Position numbers and translations under genes: made by a program. From Streptomyces sp. R33 (GTDB lineage: Bacteria > Actinomycetota > Actinomycetes > Streptomycetales > Streptomycetaceae), in assembly GCF_041200175.1 (NCBI RefSeq), contig NZ_CP165727.1, positions 4,166,501-4,230,500 of the forward strand: a stretch of DNA of 64,000 nt, written 5' to 3'. Below the pieces are notes generated by a model. The model searched no databases. It had not been told where the DNA came from and saw only the letters and a program-made list of their open reading frames with translations. Shown here piece by piece: positions 9,176 to 16,082 of the stretch (the stretch's first letter is position 1; every line of letters starts with the position of its first letter).

Positions 9176-9976
9176 ATGGAGCACAGAGGGCTGGACGCGT
9201 ACGGGTACTTCGAGCGCGAGGGGTCACTCGGCCGGGTGCAGGGCGCCTTCGAACCCGTCGTCGCCGCCGCGCGCGAGCGGATCGGCGAGGCGTACGGGCA
9301 GCGGCTCCACAGCGCCTACCTGTACGGGTCCGTGCCGCGCGGGACGGCGCGCCCGGGGCGCTCCGACCTCGACCTGCTCCTCGCTCTGAACCACGAGGCC
9401 GCCGACGAGGACCGGGACACCGCCGAGGTGCTGGCGCGCGGGCTCGACCAGGACTTCCCCGAGATCGACGGCGTCGGCATCCTGCTCCACGGCAAGGACA
9501 CCCTGCTGAGCGAGCAGGAGCGGGACGACCTGGGCTGGTTCCTCGCCTGCCTGTGCACCCCGCTGCTCGGCGCCGACCTGGCCGAGCACCTCCCGCGCTA
9601 CCGCCCGGACAGCCGGCTCGCCCGTGAGACCAACGGCGACCTGGCCGCCGTACTCCCGCGGTGGCGGGCCAGGCTGGAAGCCGCGTCGACGCCCGCCGAG
9701 TACCGCAGGCTCAGCCGGCACTTCTCGCGGCACCTGGTGCGCACCGGGTTCACCCTCGTGATGCCCCGGTGGGGCGGCTGGACGAGCGATCTCGCCGAGT
9801 CCGCGGAGATCTTCGGCCGGTACTACCCGGAGCGCGCCGCGCAGATGCGGGCCGCGGCCGCGATGGCGCTGGATCCGACCGGGGACCCGGCCGTGCTGCA
9901 CGCGTACCTGGAAGACCTCGGCCCGTGGCTCGCGGACGAGTACACCGCCCGGCACGGCACGAAGACGCCCCGCTGA
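9176..9976 (+). CDS. Nucleotidyltransferase-domain protein, aminoglycoside-adenylyltransferase-like
   Basis: Predicted cytoplasmic nucleotidyltransferase of 266 residues. Seen: the polymerase-beta-like motif YGSVPRGTARPGRSDLDLLL at about residues 50-69 (Gly-Ser and the Asp-x-Asp metal pair), followed by a helical C-terminal half like that of ANT(3'')/AadA-type proteins. Substrate unknown; it may not be an antibiotic. Start ATG at 9176 follows aggaaagtgggg. It resembles in fold, but not in detail, the nucleotidyltransferase at 46500-47282. Confidence 0.75.
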   Translation: MEHRGLDAYGYFEREGSLGRVQGAFEPVVAAARERIGEAYGQRLHSAYLYGSVPRGTARPGRSDLDLLLALNHEAADEDRDTAEVLARGLDQDFPEIDGVGILLHGKDTLLSEQERDDLGWFLACLCTPLLGADLAEHLPRYRPDSRLARETNGDLAAVLPRWRARLEAASTPAEYRRLSRHFSRHLVRTGFTLVMPRWGGWTSDLAESAEIFGRYYPERAAQMRAAAAMALDPTGDPAVLHAYLEDLGPWLADEYTARHGTKTPR

Positions 9977-9984
9977 AGACGCGG

Positions 9985-10275
9985 TCAGGCCTCCGTCAGG
10001 GCCTCGACCGCCTGCTTCGCCTCGAGCAGGCCCGCGCCGGTGATGCGCCGGTGGACACGGATGGCCTCGACCGTGCGGCCGTCGCGCACGAGCGCCCGTA
10101 CCTCGTCCATCCCGGCCGGCTCCGGCTCCTCGATGCCGAAGTGGTCCAGGAGCAGGCCCAGCTGCCGCTCCAGCCGCTCCGAGCGCCGTTCGAGGGCCTT
10201 CATGCGCAGGGTCACCGTAGAGGTGATCCACGAGGCCGTGACGATGAGCGCGAGCAGCAGGAACAGCGTGGTCAT
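9985..10275 (-). CDS. Small membrane protein with L7/L12-C-terminal-like domain
   Basis: 96 residues: one hydrophobic anchor (about 3-20), a coiled-coil stretch rich in Glu/Arg/Leu (25-45), then a domain whose GAGLLEAKQAVEAL matches the ribosomal L7/L12 C-terminal fold motif (residues 78-91). Not a ribosomal protein, since it lacks the L12 N-terminal half. Last gene of a three-gene operon; its ATG overlaps the stop of the MBL gene (10272-10275). Function unknown. Confidence 0.75.
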   Translation of the reverse strand: MTTLFLLLALIVTASWITSTVTLRMKALERRSERLERQLGLLLDHFGIEEPEPAGMDEVRALVRDGRTVEAIRVHRRITGAGLLEAKQAVEALTEA

Positions 10276-11117
10276 TCAGGTCCCCCCGGGATCAGTCCGT
10301 GATCTTGAAGGTACTCGAGCTGCGCCCGTACGGACCATTCCGCGGCCGGCCACAGCGAGCGGTCCACGTCCGCGTAGACGTGGGCGACGACCGCCGCGGG
10401 GGTCGTGTACCCGTTCTCCACCGCGGTCTCGACCTGGGCGAGCCGGTGCGCGCGGTGGGCCAGGTAGAACTCCACCGCGCCCTGCGCGTCGTCCAGGACC
10501 GGTCCGTGCCCCGGGAGCACCGTGTGCACGCCGTCGTCCACCGTCAGCGAGCGCAGCCGGCGCAGGGAGTCGAGGTAGTCCCCGAGGCGGCCGTCGGGGT
10601 GTGCGACGACGGTGGTGCCCCGGCCGAGGATCGTGTCGCCGGTCAGGACGGCCCGGTCGGCGGGCAGGTGGAAGCTGAGCGAGTCGGCGGTGTGGCCGGG
10701 GGTCGGGACGACGCGCAGCTCCAGCCCGCCGGTCCGGATCACGTCCCCGGGGCCCAGCCCCTCGTCGCCGAGGCGCAGGGCGGGGTCCAGGGCGCGGACC
10801 TTGGTGCCGGTGAGCTCGGCGAACCGGCCCGCGCCCTCGGCGTGGTCGGGATGGCCGTGGGTGAGGAGGGTCAGGGCGATCCGCTTGCCCGCCTGTTCGG
10901 CGGTCTCCATGACCGCGCGCAGGTGGACGTCGTCGAGGGGGCCGGGATCGATGACGACGGCCAGCTCGGAGCCGGGCTCCGAGACGAGCCAGGTGTTGGT
11001 GCCGTCCAGGGTCATCGCCGAGGCGTTGGGGGCCAGGATGTTGACCGCGCGGGCGGTGGCGGGCCCTGAGGTGACGATTCCGCGGGGCTGTCCGGGCAGA
11101 GCGGCCGCATTCGTCAC
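10272..11117 (-). CDS. MBL-fold metallo-hydrolase (LACTB2-like)
   Basis: 281 residues. Seen: metal motif LLTHGHPDHAEG (H-x-H-x-D-H), then GHTADSLSF, TGDTILG and LPGHGPV as the remaining ligands, and a C-terminal winged-helix-like region (VVAHVYADVD, QLEYLQDHGLI) typical of LACTB2-type enzymes, some of which are ribonucleases. GTG start at 11117 overlaps the upstream Nudix stop by 4 bases (GTGA), so the pair is translationally coupled. Substrate not predictable. Confidence 0.85.
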   Translation of the reverse strand: MTNAAALPGQPRGIVTSGPATARAVNILAPNASAMTLDGTNTWLVSEPGSELAVVIDPGPLDDVHLRAVMETAEQAGKRIALTLLTHGHPDHAEGAGRFAELTGTKVRALDPALRLGDEGLGPGDVIRTGGLELRVVPTPGHTADSLSFHLPADRAVLTGDTILGRGTTVVAHPDGRLGDYLDSLRRLRSLTVDDGVHTVLPGHGPVLDDAQGAVEFYLAHRAHRLAQVETAVENGYTTPAAVVAHVYADVDRSLWPAAEWSVRAQLEYLQDHGLIPGGPE

Positions 11118-12013
11118 GGGGTGCCTCCGGGGTGGACGCGCTTGGTGAACTCGTCGTGGCCCGGCCAGCTGAGCACCAGTTCGCCGTTCTCCAGCGAGGC
11201 CTGGGCCAGTACGGGCGTCAGGTCCTGGGCGGCGGCCGCGGTGAGGGCGTCGACGGCGCTCCCGTACGGCTCGAGGGAGCGCAGGGTGGAGATGGTGGGC
11301 GGCATCATCAGCAGCTCGCCCTTGTCGTAGCCGTCGGCGGCGTCCGCGGGGCGGATCCAGACCGTCCGGTCGGCTTCGGTGGAGGCGTTGCGGGTGCGCT
11401 GGCCCTCCGGGAGGGCGGCGACGAAGAACCAGGTGTCGTAGCGGCGGGGCTCGAACTCCGGGGTGATCCAGCGGGCCCAGGCGCCGAGCAGGTCGGAGCG
11501 CAGCCGCAGGCCGCGGCGGTCGAGGAACTCGGCGAAGGACAGCTCGCGGGCGACGAGGGCCGTACGGTCGGCCTCCCAGTCGTCGCCGGTGGTGTCGCCG
11601 ACGACGGTGTCGGCGGTCTCGCCGGCGAGCAGGACGCCCGCCTCCTCGAAGGTCTCGCGGACGGCGCCGCAAACGATGGCCTGGGCGGTCCGGGGATCGG
11701 TGGCGAGGCGCGCGGCCCACTCGTCCCGGCTCGGGCCGGCCCAGCCGACGAGGTGGTCCTCGTCGCGGGGGTCGACCCCGCCGCCGGGGTAGGCGTACGC
11801 GCCGCCCGCGAAGGCCATGGAGGCCTTGCGGCGCAGCATGTGCACGACGGGGCCGTCGGGGGTGTCGCGGAGCAGCATGACGGTGGCGGCGCGTCGGGGC
11901 TCCACCGGGGTGAGGGAGCCGTCCATGAGCGCGCGGATCCGGTCGGGCCACTCGGGCGGGTACCACTGGCCCCCGGCGGGGGGCTGCTGCTGACCGTGCT
12001 GACCATTCGGCAT
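11114..12013 (-). CDS. Nudix hydrolase with split Nudix box (NUDT7/NUDT19-like)
   Basis: 299 residues, first gene of the Nudix-MBL-L12-like operon. Seen: MAFAGGAYAYPGGGVDPRDED followed, after an insertion of about 35 residues, by AVRETFEEAGVLLAG. This interruption of the Nudix motif is seen in NUDT7/NUDT19-type enzymes that act on CoA esters; the substrate here is an inference. The N-terminal 25 residues are Gln/Pro-rich. Starts ATG at 12013. Confidence 0.82.
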   Translation of the reverse strand: MPNGQHGQQQPPAGGQWYPPEWPDRIRALMDGSLTPVEPRRAATVMLLRDTPDGPVVHMLRRKASMAFAGGAYAYPGGGVDPRDEDHLVGWAGPSRDEWAARLATDPRTAQAIVCGAVRETFEEAGVLLAGETADTVVGDTTGDDWEADRTALVARELSFAEFLDRRGLRLRSDLLGAWARWITPEFEPRRYDTWFFVAALPEGQRTRNASTEADRTVWIRPADAADGYDKGELLMMPPTISTLRSLEPYGSAVDALTAAAAQDLTPVLAQASLENGELVLSWPGHDEFTKRVHPGGTP

Positions 12014-12111
12014 GTCGGGATGCTACGGGGATCCGGCCCGATGTTCGAGAGCCTCCGTTCGGAGGGCGGGCCGGGTCGGGGGCCGTCCCCGCCCCGCCCT
12101 TCTCCCTTTCA

Positions 12112-12156
12112 CCGGGCTCGGCCCGGACCCGGACCTCAAACGCCGGACGGGCCGGA
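12112..12156. repeat. Dispersed GC-rich intergenic repeat, copy 2
   Basis: ccgggctcggcccggac followed by ccggacctcaaacgccgg and acgggccgga. Shares cctcaaacgccgg with the inverted copy at 60185-60241. The gap 12014-12314 otherwise holds only this element, GC-rich filler and the tandem repeat at its end; no gene seen. Confidence 0.65.
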
Positions 12157-12265
12157 GGCCGCAGAAGCGACGGCGGCGGAACGCGAACGGCCCCGGCGGG
12201 CCGCCGGACGGAGTCCGGCGCAGCGGCGCGAAGCCGGTGAGGCCCGCCAGGGCCGAAGCGCGCGA

Positions 12266-12320
12266 GCGGCGCGTCAGGAAAGAGTGCGGCGCGTCAGGAA
12301 AGAGGTACGGCGCGTCAGGA
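12266..12320. repeat. Tandem repeat covering the 3' end of ridA
   Basis: Three near-identical 20-21-base units (gcggcgcgtcaggaaagag) starting at 12266, 12286 and 12307. The third contains the real ridA stop codon (complement of 12315-12317); the other two are downstream copies of the gene's last bases. It looks like a slippage duplication of a gene end. Confidence 0.8.
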
Positions 12321-12785
12321 AGCGGAAACCTCGACCTGGATCTCGATCTCGACCGGGGCGTCCAGCGGGAGGACCGCCACGCCGACGGCGCTGCGGGCGT
12401 GGACGCCCTTTTCGCCGAGTACGGCACCCAGCAGCTCGCTCGCACCGTTCAGCACGCCCGGCTGGCCGGTGAAGTCGGGGGCCGAGGCCACGAAGCCGAC
12501 GACCTTCACGACACGCACGATCTTGTCGAGGTCACCGATCACGGACTTCACCGCGGCCAGGGCGTTCAGCGCGCAGGTCGCGGCCAGCTCCTTGGCCTGC
12601 TCCGCCGAGACCTCGGCGCCGACCTTGCCGGTGACCGGCATGCTGCCCTTGACCATCGGGAGCTGCCCCGCGGTGAACACGTACGCGCCCGACCGCACGG
12701 CCGGCTGGTACGTGGCCAGCGGCGGGACGACCTCGGGCAGGATCAGGCCCAGCTCGGCCAGCTTCGCCTCGACAGCGCCGCTCAT
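12315..12785 (-). CDS. RidA-family protein
   Basis: 156 residues of the RidA/YjgF/UK114 family. Classical RidA deaminates reactive enamine/imine intermediates of amino-acid metabolism. Seen: VFTAGQLPMVKGSMPVTGKVG near the N-terminus and the family-type C-terminus VLPLDAPVEIEIQVEVSA. The catalytic Arg of classical RidA (in a C-[IV]-R context) is not evident, so it may be one of the non-deaminase subgroups. Its ATG overlaps the stop of the small upstream gene (12782-12785). Confidence 0.85.
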   Translation of the reverse strand: MSGAVEAKLAELGLILPEVVPPLATYQPAVRSGAYVFTAGQLPMVKGSMPVTGKVGAEVSAEQAKELAATCALNALAAVKSVIGDLDKIVRVVKVVGFVASAPDFTGQPGVLNGASELLGAVLGEKGVHARSAVGVAVLPLDAPVEIEIQVEVSAS

Positions 12786-12943
12786 GCCTTCTCCCGCTTG
12801 AGGTAGGCCACGAGCTGCTCGGGGTTGTTCGGGCCGGGTACGACCTGGACGAGCTCCCAGCCGTCCTCGCCCCAGGTGTCCAGGATCTGCTTGGTGGCGT
12901 GGACCAGCAGCGGGACCGTTGCGTATTCGAACTTCTTGGTCAT
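12782..12943 (-). CDS. DUF4177-like small protein, 53 residues
   Basis: Starts MTKKFEYATVPLLVHATKQI and ends AYLKREKA, with the WGEDGWELVQVV core typical of DUF4177 proteins. Function unknown. Translationally coupled to ridA by an ATGA overlap, which suggests a shared role. Divergent from the ArsA-like operon. Confidence 0.8.
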   Translation of the reverse strand: MTKKFEYATVPLLVHATKQILDTWGEDGWELVQVVPGPNNPEQLVAYLKREKA

Positions 12944-13029
12944 GGGGGCGAGCGTAACGCCTGACGGCCCGGGGGTCCGCCCGGCCGAAGGTTGGGGGAG
13001 GCTCATGCGCAGCCCGAAGGGCGAGTCGT

Positions 13030-13035
13030 TAGGCT
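13030..13035 (+). promoter_or_regulatory. Candidate -10 element for a leaderless ArsA-like transcript
   Basis: TAGGCT ends 8 bases before the GTG start at 13044, and no ribosome-binding site precedes the gene. This fits leaderless transcription starting at or next to the GTG. The same hexamer lies at 16070-16075, 7 bases before the PBP gene ATG. No good -35 is evident. Confidence 0.4.
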
Positions 13036-13043
13036 CAGACGCT

Positions 13044-14024
13044 GTGAGCAGGCTCCAGGTGGTCAGCGGCAAGGGCGGAACCGGAAAGACCACGGTCGCC
13101 GCGGCACTCGCGCTCGCCCTCGCGCGCGAGGGCAGACGGACGCTTCTGGTGGAGGTCGAGGGCAGGCAGGGGATCGCGCAGCTCTTCGGCGCGGAGGCGC
13201 TCCCGTACGAGGAGCGGAAGATCGCCGTCGCCTCGGGCGGCGGGGAGGTCTTCGCCCTGGCCATCGATGCCGAGCGGGCCCTGCTGGACTACCTCCAGAT
13301 GTTCTACAAGCTCGGCTCCGCCGGCCGCGCCCTCAAGAAGCTCGGCGCCATCGACTTCGCGACGACCATCGCGCCCGGGCTGCGGGACGTACTGCTGACC
13401 GGCAAGGCGTGCGAGGCGGTCCGGCGAAAGGACAAGGCGGGCCGGTACGTCTACGACCACGTGATCATGGACGCCCCGCCGACCGGGCGGATCACCCGCT
13501 TCCTCAACGTCAACGACGAGGTGGCGGGGCTGGCTCGGTTCGGGCCGATCCACAACCAGGCGCAGGCCGTCATGAAGGTGCTCAAGTCCCCGGAGACGGC
13601 CGTCCACCTGGTCACCCTGCTCGAGGAGATGCCCGTCCAGGAGACCGCGGACGGGATCGCCGAACTCGAGGCGGCCGGACTGCCCGTGGGGCGGGTCGTC
13701 GTCAACATGGTGCGGCCGCACCACCTGGACGAGGACACCCTGCGCGCCGCCGCAGGCGAGCGCCGCGCGGACGTGGCCAAGGCCCTGTCCCGGGCCGGCC
13801 TGGGCGGCGCACGCCGCGGCGGGCTCGCGGAGCGGCTGGTGGACCCGCTGCTCACGCAGGCCGCCGAGCACGCGAGCCGGGTGGAGCTGGAGCGCGCGCA
13901 GCGCACCGTACTCGCGCAGCTGGACGTGCCGACGTACGAACTCCCCCTGCTCGGCGCGGGGATGGATCTGGCCGGGCTGTACGAGCTGGCCTCGGAGCTG
14001 CGGAAGCAGGCGGGCGAGGAATGA
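13044..14024 (+). CDS. ArsA-family ATPase, first of a pair
   Basis: 326 residues. Seen: deviant Walker A SGKGGTGKTTVAAA at residues 7-20 directly after the start, IMDAPPTGRITRFLNV as the switch region, and VVVNMVRP. In actinobacteria these chromosomal ArsA/Get3-like ATPases occur in pairs upstream of wblA and are not linked to arsenite genes; they may handle membrane-protein insertion or an unknown export process. GTG start because the P-loop must be N-terminal and no other start fits. Overlaps the second ATPase gene by 4 bases. Confidence 0.88.
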   Translation: MSRLQVVSGKGGTGKTTVAAALALALAREGRRTLLVEVEGRQGIAQLFGAEALPYEERKIAVASGGGEVFALAIDAERALLDYLQMFYKLGSAGRALKKLGAIDFATTIAPGLRDVLLTGKACEAVRRKDKAGRYVYDHVIMDAPPTGRITRFLNVNDEVAGLARFGPIHNQAQAVMKVLKSPETAVHLVTLLEEMPVQETADGIAELEAAGLPVGRVVVNMVRPHHLDEDTLRAAAGERRADVAKALSRAGLGGARRGGLAERLVDPLLTQAAEHASRVELERAQRTVLAQLDVPTYELPLLGAGMDLAGLYELASELRKQAGEE

Positions 14025-15271
14025 GCGGGGCCACGACGGGCATGAAGGGGGGCGTCGGCATGGACGCTCCGGCACGGCTGGCCGTGGACCGGCTGCTGGA
14101 CGACCCCGGGACGCGGATCATCGTCTGCTGCGGCGCCGGCGGGGTCGGCAAGACGACCACCGCCGCGGCGCTGGGCGTACGGGCGGCGGAGCGCGGGCGG
14201 AAGGTGGTCGTGCTGACCATCGACCCGGCGCGGCGGCTCGCCCAGTCGATGGGGATCGACTCGCTGGACAACACCCCGCGCAGGGTGAAGGGGGTCGAGG
14301 GCGGCGAACTGCACGCCATGATGCTCGACATGAAGCGGACCTTCGACGAGATCGTCGAAGGTCACGCGGACGCCGAGCGGGCGGAGGCCATCCTCGCCAA
14401 CCCCTTCTACCAGTCCCTGTCGGCCGGGTTCGCGGGCACGCAGGAGTACATGGCGATGGAGAAGCTGGGCCAGCTGCGGGCCCGCGACGACTGGGACCTG
14501 ATCGTCGTGGACACCCCGCCGAGCCGGTCCGCGCTGGACTTCCTCGACGCGCCGAAGCGGCTGGGGTCCTTCCTGGACGGGAAGTTCATCCGGGTGCTGA
14601 TGGCTCCGGCGAAGGTGGGCGGCCGGGCGGGGATGAAGTTCCTCAACGTCGGCATGTCCCTGATGACCGGGACGCTCAGCAAGCTGATGGGCGCCTCGCT
14701 GCTGAAGGACGTGCAGACGTTCGTGGCCGCGATGGACACGATGTTCGGCGGTTTCCGCACCCGCGCGGACGCGACGTTCCGGCTGCTGCAGGCTCCCGGT
14801 ACGGCCTTCCTGGTGGTCGCGGCGCCCGAGCCGGACGCGCTGCGGGAGGCGGCGTACTTCGTGGAGCGGCTGGCCGCGGAGCAGATGCCGCTGGCCGGGC
14901 TCGTACTGAACCGGGTGCACGGCAGCGGCGCCGATCAGCTGTCCGCGGAGCGGGCGTTGGCCGCTGCAGAGAATCTTGAAGAAGGCGGCATTGTCGATCA
15001 GGAGTCCGGGAAAGCTGGACTTCGTGACCCGGACACGGAGGCCGACGCGGCGGCGGCCGACGTGGACGAGATCACCGCGGGACTGCTGCGCCTGCACGCC
15101 GAGCGGATGCAGGTGATCGCGCGCGAACAGCGCACACGCGATCGCTTCACCTCGCTGCACCCCGAGGTGGCGGTGGCCGAGGTGGCCGCCCTGCCCGGCG
15201 ATGTGCACGACCTCGCCGGGCTGCGGGCCATCGGAGAGCGACTCGCGGCCGGGGTTCCGGCCGGAGCGTAG
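14021..15271 (+). CDS. ArsA-family ATPase, second of a pair
   Basis: 416 residues. Seen: Walker A CCGAGGVGKTTTAAALG at about residues 34-50, LTIDPARRLAQSMGI, and VVDTPPSRSALDFLDAP as switch II. Longer than its partner, with an extra C-terminal region (residues 320-416) of charged helices. ATG at 14021 overlaps the stop of the first gene. Two half-size ATPases encoded together could form a heterodimer equivalent to the two-domain E. coli ArsA; this is an inference from layout. Confidence 0.88.
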   Translation: MSGATTGMKGGVGMDAPARLAVDRLLDDPGTRIIVCCGAGGVGKTTTAAALGVRAAERGRKVVVLTIDPARRLAQSMGIDSLDNTPRRVKGVEGGELHAMMLDMKRTFDEIVEGHADAERAEAILANPFYQSLSAGFAGTQEYMAMEKLGQLRARDDWDLIVVDTPPSRSALDFLDAPKRLGSFLDGKFIRVLMAPAKVGGRAGMKFLNVGMSLMTGTLSKLMGASLLKDVQTFVAAMDTMFGGFRTRADATFRLLQAPGTAFLVVAAPEPDALREAAYFVERLAAEQMPLAGLVLNRVHGSGADQLSAERALAAAENLEEGGIVDQESGKAGLRDPDTEADAAAADVDEITAGLLRLHAERMQVIAREQRTRDRFTSLHPEVAVAEVAALPGDVHDLAGLRAIGERLAAGVPAGA

Positions 15272-15334
15272 GCGTTCGTACGACGAATACCTCCGGGTGA
15301 GGGGGCATTCGTACGCGGGACCGCGCGGGTGGGT

Positions 15335-15685
15335 CTACCCGGCTGCCGCGTACGTCTCGTACGGAACGTCGATCTCCGCATCGACATCCACGGTGAGGAT
15401 GCCCGTACTGCGCTCGTACTCCGTGCGGGCGGTTTCGAGCAGCCGTCGCCACGAGGTGACGGTGGGACGCCGGCGCAGCAATGCGCGACGCTCCCGCTCG
15501 GTCATTCCGCCCCATACTCCGAACTCGACACGATTGTCGAGCGCGTCGGCCAGGCACTCGGTCCGCACCGGACATCCGGTGCACACCGCCTTGGCCCTGT
15601 TCTGTGCCGCTCCTTGAACGAACAGTTCATCCGGATCGGTAGTGCGGCAGGCTGCCTGCGCACTCCAGTCGGTAACCCAGCCCAT
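15335..15685 (-). CDS. wblA: WhiB-like regulator WblA
   Basis: Iron-sulfur transcription factor of 116 residues, the orthologue of WblA, a pleiotropic regulator that promotes sporulation and represses antibiotic production in Streptomyces. Seen: four cluster-binding Cys (C13, C35, C38, C44; AACRT then VCTGCPVRTEC), the WhiB turn GVWGGMTERERRAL (about 56-69), and a basic C-terminus RRRPTVTSWRR. Start ATG at 15685 (MGWVTDW) matches the known protein; an upstream in-frame start at 15742 would add 19 residues and is less likely. Convergent with the ArsA-like pair. Confidence 0.95.
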   Translation of the reverse strand: MGWVTDWSAQAACRTTDPDELFVQGAAQNRAKAVCTGCPVRTECLADALDNRVEFGVWGGMTERERRALLRRRPTVTSWRRLLETARTEYERSTGILTVDVDAEIDVPYETYAAAG

Positions 15686-16082
15686 CCCGGCGCCGTCCTC
15701 TCCCGAATCGAGGCTCCCCCACGGCGGTAGCGGCATATTCACCGCTGCCAGTTGAGGACGTTACGGAAGGCAGGGACAGTGCAACACCCCCGACGGGCCC
15801 AATCTTGAATGGTCCGAACGGACTATGGGTAAGCGGCAGATCACCCGACGGAGTGATCCGGCGACATGCCCGACCATTCCGGCAATTCGGGTGGAATCGG
15901 CGGACCATGGACGAGCGACCGTCAGAGTGAGGGGCGAGATTCGGACATAAGTCCACCCCATTCGGGAAGGGTGAAAATCAAGCCGAGGGGTTGATGTCGC
16001 ACCGCACTGCTGTGACAGTTGGGGACAGCTTAGGCCAAGGCATTCGCGCGTGTCCGGCGAATGAGAACGTAGGCTGCCCTCC
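15686..16082. promoter_or_regulatory. Long divergent promoter region between wblA and the PBP gene
   Basis: 397 bases without a convincing gene, more AT-rich than its flanks. It should contain the wblA promoter(s) and the PBP promoter; wblA is known to be controlled by developmental regulators. Visible: a short palindrome gtccgaacggac at 15812-15823, and TAGGCT at 16070-16075, 7 bases before the PBP start, consistent with a leaderless message. No specific factor site is assigned. Confidence 0.55.

Noticed and set aside
9176..9976. Aminoglycoside resistance gene
   Set aside because: Only the general nucleotidyltransferase motif is shared; the position in core chromosome and lack of specific active-site match do not support resistance.
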